The position numbers and the translations under genes are program-made. From Christensenella sp. UBA1259 (GTDB taxonomy: Bacteria; Bacillota; Clostridia; Christensenellales; Borkfalkiaceae), in the NCBI GenBank assembly GCA_002308755.1, contig DBVR01000011.1, forward strand, positions 1 to 29,512: a stretch of 29,512 nucleotides of DNA. Direction: 5' to 3'. A model generated the notes under the pieces. That model was not told where the DNA came from and made no database searches. It worked only from the letters and a program-made list of their open reading frames with translations. Below are positions 15,057 to 23,082 of the stretch, piece after piece; position 1 is the first letter of the stretch, and each line of letters opens with the position of its first letter.

Positions 15057-15827
15057 TTAAAATAATTTTTCGTTAAAAACCGCGTTAAAAGGAAGCATTT
15101 CTCCGCCCGTCTTTTTCAAAAGCAAAAGATATTCCGTGTTTTTATCTTCGCTTATGGGAGCGACCGTCGCCGCAAGCGGGCGAAAATCGGTCGTTATAAC
15201 CGCTTCGTATACCGAAAGGCAAGTTTTTCTGCGTATTTCGCTTTCCCGTATTATCCCGTTTTTGAATCTCTTTTTGTATCCCACTTCAAACTGCGGTTTT
15301 ATAAGTATTATCGCCTCTTTTTCGGCGGAAAGAAGACTACCCAGCACCGATATCACCGAAGTTACCGATATAAAACTCAAATCGGCAACTATCATATCTA
15401 TCTCTTCCCCGAAATCGGACGGAACTAACGATTTTACGTTTTTTTCTATGGGAACGACTTTCGGATTTTCTTTCAGGCTACCGTGCAACTGTTCGCAGTT
15501 TATATCCACGGCGTACACTTTTTTCGCGCCGTTTTTGATAAGACAGTCGGTAAACCCGCCCGTGCTCGAACCGATATCGGCTACGATTTTATCGTTTACC
15601 GAAACCCCGAAATCCTTTAACGCCTTCGAAAGTTTATATCCCCCTACCGAAACGAAAAACTCTTCGGCGCGTATCTCAATATTTGCGCCTGTATTTTCGT
15701 CGATAAATAAAGACGGCTTAGAAAGTTTCTTACCGTCTGAAAACACTTTGCCGTGCGTAACGGCGTATTTTGCTTTGTTTCTCGAATCGAAATAACCCGC
15801 TTTATACAAAAACTCGTCGAGTCTCAT
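15057..15827 (-). CDS. tlyA: TlyA-family rRNA 2'-O-methyltransferase
   Basis: 256 residues: an N-terminal S4 RNA-binding domain (1-60, RLDEFLYKAGYFDSRNKAKY) joined to an FtsJ/RrmJ-type Rossmann methyltransferase with the SAM motif VADIGSSTGGFTDC (82-95) and conserved ADLSFIS and ILIKPQFEV blocks. TlyA enzymes 2'-O-methylate cytidines in 16S and/or 23S rRNA. Some homologues have been called haemolysins, but that label is not supported by the domain content. The gene lies 3 bp after ispA. In many relatives dxs sits between these two genes; here it does not. Confidence 0.92.
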   Translation of the reverse strand: MRLDEFLYKAGYFDSRNKAKYAVTHGKVFSDGKKLSKPSLFIDENTGANIEIRAEEFFVSVGGYKLSKALKDFGVSVNDKIVADIGSSTGGFTDCLIKNGAKKVYAVDINCEQLHGSLKENPKVVPIEKNVKSLVPSDFGEEIDMIVADLSFISVTSVISVLGSLLSAEKEAIILIKPQFEVGYKKRFKNGIIRESEIRRKTCLSVYEAVITTDFRPLAATVAPISEDKNTEYLLLLKKTGGEMLPFNAVFNEKLF

Positions 15828-15830
15828 ACG

Positions 15831-16697
15831 TCAACTTTTTCTCGAAAAAACCGCTTCCGCAAATTGTGCCAAAAATTCCGAATCGGGAATATTTTTTACG
15901 CTGTTTTTTGCCGTTTCACGGTAACGTTCGGCAAGTTCCCGCGCTTTCTCGAGCCCTAAAACCGAAACGGCGGTCGTTTTACTCTCTTTAACGTCCTTAT
16001 CGGGAGTTTTGCCGAGTTCCGCAAAAGATCCCGTAACGTCCATTATATCGTCGGTTATCTGAAACAAAAATCCAAGTGCGTCGCCGAATTCTTCGAGTTC
16101 TTTAAGATATTTGCCGCCCGATATCAGTGACGCCGCGACTATCGGCGCTTTTATCAGTTTCGCCGTCTTATTTTCTATTATTTTACAGAGATTTCCTTCT
16201 GTTTTTTCCGTTCCTTCGATATCTATGACCTGCCCGCCTATCATGCCGCCGTAGCCCGCGCATTTGGCAACGTACTTTAAGGCGTTTATATAGTCCGCGT
16301 TTATGTTCTTTTTGTCGAGAGCGGTCTCAAAAGCGAAGTTTAAAAGCGCGTCCCCCGCGAGTATCCCGTGGGCTTCGCCGAACTTTTTGTGCGTAGAAAG
16401 TTTACCGCGACGGAAATCGTCGTTATCCATAGCGGGAAGATCGTCGTGCACCAGAGAATACGAGTGTATGGACTCTATCGCTACCGCTATATCGTCTACT
16501 TCGTATAAAGGAACGCCCAGCGTTTCCGCGGTAGCGTAGCAAAGTACGGGACGTATCCTTTTACCCCCGTTTTCAACGGCGTAACGCATAGGAACCGTTA
16601 TCCCGTCCGGTGCCGAAGCGTCGAGAGCGTTAAGCCTTTCGGACAATACGCTTTCGAACCGTTCCCGATAATAAGCCGATTTCTCCTTAAATTCCAC
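15831..16697 (-). CDS. ispA: Farnesyl/geranylgeranyl diphosphate synthase
   Basis: 288 residues, all-alpha trans-prenyltransferase. The first aspartate-rich motif is DDLPAMD (85-91) and the second DDIMD (216-220); GGKRIRP (44-50) binds the diphosphate. It condenses IPP with DMAPP and GPP, most likely to farnesyl diphosphate, feeding undecaprenyl and quinone synthesis. The start is GTG 16697 with AGGAG well placed upstream, and it overlaps folD by 11 bp. xseA and xseB, which usually separate folD and ispA, are absent. The chain length of the product is inferred from the family, not proven. Confidence 0.92.
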   Translation of the reverse strand: MEFKEKSAYYRERFESVLSERLNALDASAPDGITVPMRYAVENGGKRIRPVLCYATAETLGVPLYEVDDIAVAIESIHSYSLVHDDLPAMDNDDFRRGKLSTHKKFGEAHGILAGDALLNFAFETALDKKNINADYINALKYVAKCAGYGGMIGGQVIDIEGTEKTEGNLCKIIENKTAKLIKAPIVAASLISGGKYLKELEEFGDALGFLFQITDDIMDVTGSFAELGKTPDKDVKESKTTAVSVLGLEKARELAERYRETAKNSVKNIPDSEFLAQFAEAVFSRKS

Positions 16698-17544
16698 GGA
16701 GTTCTCTCCTTAAAGCGCAGAAATATGCGTTACTCATAAGCATAGCGATAGTCATAGGTCCTACGCCGCCCGGTACGGGGGTTATGAACGCCGCTTTTTC
16801 TTTCACGGCGTCGAAATCCACGTCGCCGCATAACCCTTTATCCGTCCTGTTTATCCCGACGTCCACGACGATAGCGTTTTCCTTTACCATATCTTCGGTT
16901 ATGAATTTCGGTTTGCCTATCGCCGAAACCAGAATATCCGCCTGCGCGGTTATTTCCTTTAAGTTTCTCGTTTTGCTGTGGCATACGGTTACCGTACAGT
17001 CTTCTTTTAAAAGCATCAACGCGACGGGTTTCCCGACGATATTGCTTCTGCCGACTATAACGGCGTGTTTGCCGATAAGTTCCACGCCCGTACTCTTTAT
17101 GAGCCGCATTATCCCCGCGGGTGTACAGGGCGCTGTTCCGTCTTTGAAAAGCGCGAGATTTCCCGTGTTTTCCGCGGAAAAACCGTCCACGTCCTTTTCT
17201 GCGGGAATAAGAGAAAGTATTTTATCCGAGTCGAGAGTTTTCGGCAGCGGCAACTGTACTAAGATACCGTCTACGGACTTGTCCGCAACGAGACTTTTTA
17301 CGAGCGTTTCTACGTTCTGTTGCGAAGAAAACGTCGGCAACGTAAACGACAGGGATTTTATCCCGACGAACTCCGCCGCTTTCATTTTATTCGCTACGTA
17401 GATCTTGGATGCGGGATCTTCCCCGACTAAAACCACGGCGAGAGTTACGTCTCTTTTGTACTTTTCCTTAAAGGATAAGACTTTTTCCTTTACTTCTTCC
17501 TTTACTTTAAGCGATATCGCCTTTCCGTCTATAATTTCAGCCAT
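16687..17544 (-). CDS. folD: Bifunctional methylenetetrahydrofolate dehydrogenase/cyclohydrolase
   Basis: 285 residues from ATG 17544, preceded by AGG; a TTG nine codons earlier lies inside nusB and is rejected. Active-site Y49 and K53 (YVANK), VDGILVQLPLP, the NADP-binding GRSNIVGKP and PVPGGVGPMT are all present. It interconverts 5,10-methylene- and 10-formyl-tetrahydrofolate, giving one-carbon units for purines and formyl-methionine. It follows nusB by 1 bp and overlaps ispA. Confidence 0.95.
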   Translation of the reverse strand: MAEIIDGKAISLKVKEEVKEKVLSFKEKYKRDVTLAVVLVGEDPASKIYVANKMKAAEFVGIKSLSFTLPTFSSQQNVETLVKSLVADKSVDGILVQLPLPKTLDSDKILSLIPAEKDVDGFSAENTGNLALFKDGTAPCTPAGIMRLIKSTGVELIGKHAVIVGRSNIVGKPVALMLLKEDCTVTVCHSKTRNLKEITAQADILVSAIGKPKFITEDMVKENAIVVDVGINRTDKGLCGDVDFDAVKEKAAFITPVPGGVGPMTIAMLMSNAYFCALRRELRGI

Positions 17545-17545
17545 A

Positions 17546-17932
17546 TTACCTATCCTTTGCGTACTCCGCAAGCACGCCGTTTACGAAATCGGTGCTGTTT
17601 TCAGTGGAAAATTTTGCGGCGAGTTTTACCGCCTCGTCTATTGCCACTATTTTCGGGGTTTCGGGGAAATTATCTATTTCCGCCATACCCAAAAATATTG
17701 CGCATTTATCGGCGGAAAATATTCTCGATACCTTATAATTGTTTACCAGATCTTCTATTTCTCCGTCGTACTTTTTCAGGTTTTCTTCGACGGAATTTTT
17801 GAGTTTCTCGGCAAAAGCCTTGTCGTCGTCGTTGAGATTTTTTATCAAAACATCAAAAAGCCCTTCATCTTGCTGATTGAAGAGCCTTGAAAACAGATAT
17901 TGAAACACGGTTTCTCTTGCAACGCTTCTCAT
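17546..17932 (-). CDS. nusB: Transcription antitermination factor NusB
   Basis: 128 residues, all-helical, with the conserved N-terminal arginine-rich start (MRSVARETVFQYLF) and the C-terminal IAIDEAVKLAAKFS-type segment (here VAIDEAVKLAAKF) followed by FVNGVLA. It binds boxA RNA with NusE/S10 and supports rRNA antitermination. Its ATG overlaps the asp23-family stop as ATGA. The order asp23-nusB-folD is typical of Firmicutes. Confidence 0.94.
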   Translation of the reverse strand: MRSVARETVFQYLFSRLFNQQDEGLFDVLIKNLNDDDKAFAEKLKNSVEENLKKYDGEIEDLVNNYKVSRIFSADKCAIFLGMAEIDNFPETPKIVAIDEAVKLAAKFSTENSTDFVNGVLAEYAKDR

Positions 17933-18372
17933 TTGTCTTCCCCGCCGTTTTTATCGTCCGCAACCGTCGGGGTTTCAGACTTTTCTCCTTCCTGTGAACC
18001 GCCGTTTTTATCGCTTTCACCGTTGCCGTTTACCGATACGTCGTCGAACAGTACGCCTTTTACTATGACGTTCACCGCGCTCACCCTGTAATCGGTCATA
18101 GCCTCTACATTGTGTTTCACGGCTTCCTGAATCTTAAACGCCATTTCGGAAACGCTTTGCGTATAATGCACTTTTACGGTAACGTCCACGCTGACGGTTT
18201 CTTTGTCTATCACGACCTTAACGTCGTTTTTTGCCATATATCCGTGCGGTCCCGAATATATCTGGGCGTAAGGCACTTCCGCCACGGCAAGCAGGACTAT
18301 TTCGTCAACTATCCCGTTGCCGTAAACGAGTTTATCCATCGTTTCTTTTATCGGATATTTTTTGATGCGCAT
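17929..18372 (-). CDS. Asp23/Gls24 family envelope stress protein (YqhY-like)
   Basis: 147 residues. The Asp23 domain covers about residues 15-115 (GNGIVDEIVLLAVAEVPYA, DVTVKVHYTQSVSEMAFKIQ, VNVIVKGVLFDD). A low-complexity acidic, Gly/Asn-rich tail of about 30 residues follows. YqhY of Bacillus lies in the same place before nusB and has been tied to acetyl-CoA carboxylase control, but accB and accC, its usual neighbours, are missing here. No membrane segment is present. An inverted repeat lies in front of the gene. Confidence 0.88.
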   Translation of the reverse strand: MRIKKYPIKETMDKLVYGNGIVDEIVLLAVAEVPYAQIYSGPHGYMAKNDVKVVIDKETVSVDVTVKVHYTQSVSEMAFKIQEAVKHNVEAMTDYRVSAVNVIVKGVLFDDVSVNGNGESDKNGGSQEGEKSETPTVADDKNGGEDK

Positions 18373-18384
18373 AACGAATACCCC

Positions 18385-18430
18385 GTAGAATACCTTTTTA
18401 TTATTCTACCACAAAATATCCGTTTTGCAT
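18385..18430 (-). promoter_or_regulatory. Weak promoter-like sequence overlapped by an inverted repeat, upstream of asp23
   Basis: On the - strand, ATGCAA (18430-18425), a 16-bp spacer and TAGAAT (18408-18403). An 8-bp inverted repeat (GTAGAATA 18385-18392 and TATTCTAC 18402-18409, 9-nt loop) covers the -10, so it may be an operator. It has no T-tract and is not a terminator. Confidence 0.3.
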
Positions 18431-18438
18431 AGCGATTT

Positions 18439-18924
18439 TCAGGAAATCGGAATAATTTTTACGTTTTCCGGAGAAACGGCAGTCTCTTCCGCTACTATCG
18501 TGTAGATTGCGACGGCATCGTCGGTAGTTAAATTGTCGGATTTCGCCATAACGTTCACGTTCGACGACTCTAAGCCTATGACTACCACGGCGTCTTCGAA
18601 ACCGTAAGCCTTTATAAGACTTTCCAAAAGCATCTCTTTTTCTGTGTTGGAAACGAGATTTACTTTCATATTGAGCGCTTCCGCATACTCTTCGCTACCC
18701 GCTTCCGCGGCGTTTAATACGGAATCCAACTGCAACATTTCTTCGTTTCTCGTATTAAGCCGTTCGGTTCTATACTGCGCGAAATAACTCGACGCGCCCG
18801 CGTAGACCGTCTGCGCGTTGCTTTGCGGAACTCTTTCGGTCGTAAATACGTAGTTGAATACCGCGGCTACGGCGAGAAGCGCGACCATGCACGACAAAAT
18901 AATTACCTTCTTTTTCTTTGACAT
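18439..18924 (-). CDS. spoIIIAH: Stage III sporulation protein AH
   Basis: 161 residues: a membrane anchor (7-27) and a C-terminal extracytoplasmic YscJ/FliF-like ring domain (about 85-160) containing LIKAYGFEDAVVVIG and VNVMAKSDNLT. In Bacillus the mother-cell protein SpoIIIAH binds forespore SpoIIQ across the two membranes and forms part of the feeding-tube channel. It is shorter than the Bacillus protein, mainly in the linker. The strong AAAGGAG site supports the start. It is the last gene of the spoIIIA operon. Confidence 0.93.
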   Translation of the reverse strand: MSKKKKVIILSCMVALLAVAAVFNYVFTTERVPQSNAQTVYAGASSYFAQYRTERLNTRNEEMLQLDSVLNAAEAGSEEYAEALNMKVNLVSNTEKEMLLESLIKAYGFEDAVVVIGLESSNVNVMAKSDNLTTDDAVAIYTIVAEETAVSPENVKIIPIS

Positions 18925-18944
18925 AATATACTCCTTTTTCCTTT

Positions 18945-19439
18945 TTATTTCATTGCTAAAATTTCAATCTGATTTACGTTGACGTCCAGAAACGACACGG
19001 TTGCCTGTTGAAGTTTTTTAAAAACCGAAATACTCCCCGCGCCTTCCGCAACGATTAAAACCCCTGTTATCTTGGGGTAGTTTTCCTTTAATACTACCGT
19101 CTTGCCGTTGACCACTATCGGGGATTGCACCGTTTCCTTTCCCGCCGAAGTTTCCTTTACCGTGGTGGATACCGCGAGCACCGTTTCCATACCCGATTCC
19201 ACGGTTATAGCCACTTTCACCCTGCCCGCACCCTCAACCGAAGACAACAGATTTTCAAGTTTGTTTTCGGTGTTTTCGACGTAAAGAGAAACTTCGTCCT
19301 GTGAAATCTGTTCGGGGCTTTTAAGAGAAATTATCAGAAGTCCCGTTAAAAGTATCGCACATAAAACCGCTATCACCGATATCTGCAGTTTCTTATCGTT
19401 TCTTATCCTTCGTAAAAACCCAGTTTCCGCATTATTCAT
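18945..19439 (-). CDS. spoIIIAG: Stage III sporulation protein AG
   Basis: 164 residues with one transmembrane segment (about 18-38) and an extracytoplasmic ring-building domain: LENLLSSVEGAGRVKVAITV, the GKTVVLKENYPKITGVLIVAEGA block and a C-terminal LDVNVNQIEILAM. The Bacillus homologue forms a large ring in the SpoIIIA-SpoIIQ channel. This version is shorter than the roughly 230-residue Bacillus protein. It overlaps spoIIIAF by 8 bp. Confidence 0.93.
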   Translation of the reverse strand: MNNAETGFLRRIRNDKKLQISVIAVLCAILLTGLLIISLKSPEQISQDEVSLYVENTENKLENLLSSVEGAGRVKVAITVESGMETVLAVSTTVKETSAGKETVQSPIVVNGKTVVLKENYPKITGVLIVAEGAGSISVFKKLQQATVSFLDVNVNQIEILAMK

Positions 19440-19926
19440 TTATCGTTACGTCCTTTTCGTCGAGCCTTAAATATTCAGCGAGCGCCGTTTTTATTTCGGA
19501 CAGTAAATTTATATTCTCACTCTCGCCGTTTATGACTGCACCGTCTAAATTCACAGAAACGCCGATAACCGAAAAAGAATAATCTTTATCCACGCTATAT
19601 TGTATTGTTACCGTCGCCCCGTTTATGCCGTATCCGGACAAAATATCTTTGCAATTATTTTCATAATTTTTCGCTTTTTTGTCGAAAACGAAACTCAAAT
19701 ATCTTTCGTCGTAGCGTATCGCCCCGTCGGTCGAGTTAAAGCCCGATACAGCGGCATTTCCGTAATTACCGAATCCTGAAAGAATAGGCGCGAAAACGAC
19801 GCCGACGAGTGCCAAAGACAGTATGGGCTTAACGAACTTTCCCGTCTTGCCGTCGGGAACTAGGACCGTCAGGACGGAAACGATAAGCACCGCGGCTACC
19901 ACGCGTATAAGCCACGCCGACGTCAT
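19432..19926 (-). CDS. spoIIIAF: Stage III sporulation protein AF
   Basis: 164 residues from ATG 19926, which overlaps the spoIIIAE stop as ATGA; an in-frame upstream extension would lie inside spoIIIAE. Two N-terminal membrane segments (about 4-23 and 33-53, with LTVLVPDGKTGKFVKPILSL between them) match the family. The C-terminal domain faces the intermembrane space and has a ring-building fold related to SpoIIIAG/AH, here with VTIQYSVDKDYS and a conserved closing segment. Confidence 0.9.
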   Translation of the reverse strand: MTSAWLIRVVAAVLIVSVLTVLVPDGKTGKFVKPILSLALVGVVFAPILSGFGNYGNAAVSGFNSTDGAIRYDERYLSFVFDKKAKNYENNCKDILSGYGINGATVTIQYSVDKDYSFSVIGVSVNLDGAVINGESENINLLSEIKTALAEYLRLDEKDVTINE

Positions 19927-21080
19927 ATTACGGAATTTACCGAAAACGTCATTAGTAAAACCGTTATAAACGTCATAAACGCCACCGTTACCACACACAC
20001 CGAAAAATAAGTTACCGATTTGGACGCTTTAGCCAGAAAATCGGATATGGAATCGTCGGAAAATACAGAAATCACCGCCGAAGAAAGTTTTAATAGTATC
20101 GAAAACGACGCCAAAAAAAGAACGGGCGACAACAAAAAATAAAAAATACCGAAAAGTCCCGCTATTCCAACGGAATTTTTGATAAGAACGCTCCCCGCGA
20201 CGACCACGTCGAAACCTTCCCGCAAGAGTCCACCGACGATGGGAACGCCGCTTCCCACGGCGTACTTTGCGATCTTAACGGATATTCCGTCGAAAGACGC
20301 CGCCGATATCCCCTGAACGGTGATAAAAAAACCGTAAACCGTTATCACGATACCGAATATCCATTTAAGAACCCCCGTCAGAAATTCAGAAAAATTTTTA
20401 AGTTTCACTGCGGGAGAAAAGCACGAAAGCGCGTTGACGATGGTAATAACGCCGATAAGCGGCATAATTACGGAATGAAAAAGATTAACGATCCCGTCCG
20501 TTAAAAAAAGCACCAACGGTCTATATATCACCGCCGAAACGCTTCCGCCGGAAGCCACCATCAAAGTGAGTATTACGGGAGACATAATCTCGTTAAAATT
20601 CGACAGGTTTCGTATAGTATCCCGTGCGGTATTCCAAACTATAAAAAACTCCCCCGAAAGAAGGATTGCGACGGAAGATAAACAGGCGAATTTTACGATA
20701 CCGCCTACGTGATCGCGCAAAGTATCGCTCCTTACGTTTTGCAAAAACGAACAGACGAAAGCGATAAACAATATTCCCGCTATTACGGGCAAAAGCGCGG
20801 ATATTTCGGCGAAAAAGACTTCCCTTAAATATTCGCCCACGTCGTCGTAGTTTACGGCAAAATCCCCCGATAGAATCCTTTTTAAGGTGTCCGAAAAATC
20901 GTAATGCGTATTCTGCCCCTTAAAGTAATCTTCTATTTCTTTGAGTTCGATATTGTCGAGTTGCTCGTTTATTTCTTCGGAAACGTCTTCCGCGCTTGCG
21001 GAATAAGTGTTTTTTAAGGCGAAAAACGATACCGACAGTATGATAAGGGAAAACAGGCAGCATCTTAAAGATTTTTTCAT
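19923..21080 (-). CDS. spoIIIAE: Stage III sporulation protein AE
   Basis: 385 residues, a polytopic membrane protein with a signal-like N terminus and about seven to eight later hydrophobic segments. Recognisable family stretches are VRSDTLRDHVGGIVKFAC, VGSGVPIVGGLLREGFD and FGIFYFLLSPVLFLASF. SpoIIIAE is thought to be a membrane component of the mother-cell channel complex, with distant resemblance to export-apparatus or permease proteins. It overlaps both neighbours by ATGA junctions. Confidence 0.93.
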   Translation of the reverse strand: MKKSLRCCLFSLIILSVSFFALKNTYSASAEDVSEEINEQLDNIELKEIEDYFKGQNTHYDFSDTLKRILSGDFAVNYDDVGEYLREVFFAEISALLPVIAGILFIAFVCSFLQNVRSDTLRDHVGGIVKFACLSSVAILLSGEFFIVWNTARDTIRNLSNFNEIMSPVILTLMVASGGSVSAVIYRPLVLFLTDGIVNLFHSVIMPLIGVITIVNALSCFSPAVKLKNFSEFLTGVLKWIFGIVITVYGFFITVQGISAASFDGISVKIAKYAVGSGVPIVGGLLREGFDVVVAGSVLIKNSVGIAGLFGIFYFLLSPVLFLASFSILLKLSSAVISVFSDDSISDFLAKASKSVTYFSVCVVTVAFMTFITVLLMTFSVNSVI

Positions 21081-21457
21081 TTTATAAGCCCCATAAACAA
21101 TCCGAAAACTTGATTTATAAGGGGAAGAGCCGTCGCGAGAATAACCGTTTTCCCTACGAAAATCACCTTGTCCGCCATGCTTTTTAGCCCGAAATCTTCT
21201 ATTATGCCCGCCCCGAACTCTATAACGTAGGCTATGCCTGTGATCTTCATAATGATAGAAAAACAGTTCTTGTCAAGCCCCGAAATATCCGACAATTTAT
21301 CGAAAAAGTCCAGCGTTTCCGACAGATATTCGAGTCCCGAAACGATAAGTAATACCCCCGCCCCCACCAAAGCGACGGAATAAAGTTCGCTGTTCACGCT
21401 TTTTAAGTACACGATAAGGACGGAAACCACTATCGCAACGGCAACTATTTTTATCAT
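21077..21457 (-). CDS. spoIIIAD: Stage III sporulation protein AD
   Basis: 126 residues with three to four hydrophobic segments. The family pattern LSDISGLDKNCFSIIMKITG followed by AYVIEFGAGIIEDFG is clear. It is a small membrane subunit of the SpoIIIA complex, compared with FliQ/SctS-like export components. It is 1 bp downstream of spoIIIAC and overlaps spoIIIAE by ATGA. Confidence 0.93.
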   Translation of the reverse strand: MIKIVAVAIVVSVLIVYLKSVNSELYSVALVGAGVLLIVSGLEYLSETLDFFDKLSDISGLDKNCFSIIMKITGIAYVIEFGAGIIEDFGLKSMADKVIFVGKTVILATALPLINQVFGLFMGLIK

Positions 21458-21458
21458 T

Positions 21459-21656
21459 TCAGTAGAGATAGAAAATGTTTTTGATAGACTCGAACAGTTC
21501 GCTGACCATGTTTATAACAAGGGTTAAAACTATCACGAGTCCCGCGAGTGAAACGAGCGTCGCTATATCGTCCCTATCGCTTTTTTTAAGAACCTGCGTT
21601 ATCACCGTTATGAGTACGCCTATCGCGGCTATCTTGAAAATTATATCTATATTCAT
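21459..21656 (-). CDS. spoIIIAC: Stage III sporulation protein AC
   Basis: 65 residues, exactly the family size, with two membrane segments separated by LKKSDRDDIATLVSLAG. The sequence MNIDIIFKIAAIGVL at the start is typical. It is a small membrane subunit of the SpoIIIA channel, paired with SpoIIIAD. Confidence 0.92.
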   Translation of the reverse strand: MNIDIIFKIAAIGVLITVITQVLKKSDRDDIATLVSLAGLVIVLTLVINMVSELFESIKNIFYLY

Positions 21657-21665
21657 AAACGAACC

Positions 21666-22124
21666 CTAAATCAGAAGTATAAATACGATAAGACCGAACA
21701 GAACGCCAAGTTTTACGTATAGCGGCTGATATTTTTTATTTTCTTCCTGCGCGTTTTTCACGCAGTTTTCTATCCTGTCGTCCAAAGAATTACAGTATTC
21801 GAGTTGAGTTTTTTTGTCGGATATACCTATATTGTCGAAATAACTTTTTATAAACTCTTTTTCTTCTTCGGTAAGGTATTTCGGTGCGGAAAAATTTTTA
21901 TCGGCGAAATAACCGTTGAAAAACCTGTAAAAATCCGTGTTTTTATCTAACTTTTCCGCTATTTCCGAAACGGTTTTCGCGGTAAACGCCATTTCCGTTT
22001 TGAAAAGTTTATGGAACGCCGAAAGACTTTCGAAAAAGTTTTTTCTGTCGGAATACTTGCCCGACAGCATAAACCCCGCAAACCCGAACAGCACGGGAAA
22101 AATACAGCATAAAAATATCTTCAT
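21666..22124 (-). CDS. spoIIIAB: Stage III sporulation protein AB
   Basis: 152 residues with hydrophobic segments at both ends (about 2-20 and 134-152) and a helical middle (FFESLSAFHKLFKTEMAFTA, LTEEEKEFIKSYFDNIG). This arrangement resembles GspF/type-IV-pilus platform-like SpoIIIAB. It is thought to work with the ATPase SpoIIIAA. Its ATG overlaps the spoIIIAA stop as ATGA. Confidence 0.92.
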   Translation of the reverse strand: MKIFLCCIFPVLFGFAGFMLSGKYSDRKNFFESLSAFHKLFKTEMAFTAKTVSEIAEKLDKNTDFYRFFNGYFADKNFSAPKYLTEEEKEFIKSYFDNIGISDKKTQLEYCNSLDDRIENCVKNAQEENKKYQPLYVKLGVLFGLIVFILLI

Positions 22125-22990
22125 AGCGGATTGAAATTTTCGTCGGATATACGGTCTACGCGTCCCGGACGTCCGATAGGTGAAAGTTCGACGAATCTTT
22201 CGAAAACGTCCTTTTTAAAGTACGGTTTCTTTTGCAGTTCCGTTAAATCTCTCGCGTGGCAACTGGCTATTATTTTTACGCCGCTGTTGGACGCAGAGTA
22301 CGCGCAATCCCAGTCTTTTTCGGAAGAAAGTTCGTCGGTTATCACCACGTTCGGAGACATAGAACGCACGGCGTAAGAAAAGGCGAACAGTTTATCGGCG
22401 TATCTTACCGAATCTATGTTTTCTCCATTTATGTTTCCGAACTCGCCTCTTTCGTCTATTATCAGTACGGAAAGATTGAAAGCGTCGTTTATTTTTCTCG
22501 CAAGGTCCTTTAATATAGTCGTTTTCCCCTGCGCCGGCGGGGATAAAATAAGGGTGCTTTTCACGCCGCGTTTCATTATTTTTTCAAAAATTTCCGCAGA
22601 ACAGCCTTCGACGTCGTGTGGTATGCGGATATTTAAGGACGTTACGTTCTTTATGGTAACGGGTTGTCCGCTGTCCGTAACGCATTCTCCCGCTATACCT
22701 ATCCTGCACCCGCTTTTATCGGTCAGATACCCTTGTTTTATCCTGTCGTTGAAAGCGTACAAGGATCGTTCCGTAACGTTTGCCATTATTTCCCTTATAT
22801 CGCTTTCACCGCAGGTTATAGCGTTTTTCTTGTTAAGAGTAATACCTTCCGCGGAAAGGTACGCGTATTGATTGCCGCAGTTTGCAACAACGGGAAAGCC
22901 GATTCTTAACCTTATTTCCGACAGATACTTATAATCCCCCGCTTTAAGGGCTGTAGCAATCCTTTCGGGAAGAAAATCAAACTTGTTCAC
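22121..22990 (-). CDS. spoIIIAA: Stage III sporulation protein AA (channel ATPase)
   Basis: 289 residues. A secretion-type ATPase with Walker A SPPAQGKTT (150-158; lysine 156), Walker B LIIDERGE (176-183) and the MSPNVVITDE strand. The N-terminal part (SEIRLRIGFPVV, QGYLTDKSGCRIGIAGE) matches the family. In Bacillus it is the mother-cell ATPase needed for late forespore gene expression through the SpoIIIA-SpoIIQ channel. The start is GTG 22990 without an obvious ribosome-binding site; the ATG one base upstream is out of frame and meets TGA at once. I could not find a convincing sigma-E promoter in the 90 bases before it. Confidence 0.94.
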   Translation of the reverse strand: MNKFDFLPERIATALKAGDYKYLSEIRLRIGFPVVANCGNQYAYLSAEGITLNKKNAITCGESDIREIMANVTERSLYAFNDRIKQGYLTDKSGCRIGIAGECVTDSGQPVTIKNVTSLNIRIPHDVEGCSAEIFEKIMKRGVKSTLILSPPAQGKTTILKDLARKINDAFNLSVLIIDERGEFGNINGENIDSVRYADKLFAFSYAVRSMSPNVVITDELSSEKDWDCAYSASNSGVKIIASCHARDLTELQKKPYFKKDVFERFVELSPIGRPGRVDRISDENFNPL

Positions 22991-23033
22991 ATTAAAGAAT
23001 ATTTACGGGCCCGTCCACGTAGAACTTTAAAAC

Positions 23034-23062
23034 AAAAAAAGGATAGACCTTTCGGTCTATCC
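23034..23062 (-). terminator. Strong intrinsic terminator after ispH-rpsA
   Basis: On the - strand, GGATAGACC, loop GAAA (a GNRA tetraloop), GGTCTATCC, then seven T (23040-23034). It closes the upstream ispH-rpsA transcript just before the spoIIIA operon. Confidence 0.92.
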
Positions 23063-23082
23063 CGTATGTTTTGATTTTTCGT

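Noticed and set aside
15136..15795. 219-codon open frame opposite tlyA
   Set aside because: Shadow of a conserved gene, with no family signature and no promoter or ribosome-binding site evident.
16784..17401. 205-codon open frame opposite folD
   Set aside because: Antisense shadow of an intact enzyme gene with all catalytic motifs.
22991..23033. Sigma-E promoter for the spoIIIA operon
   Set aside because: Expected from biology, but no convincing -35/-10 pair of the Bacillus type could be found in this gap, so it is not listed.
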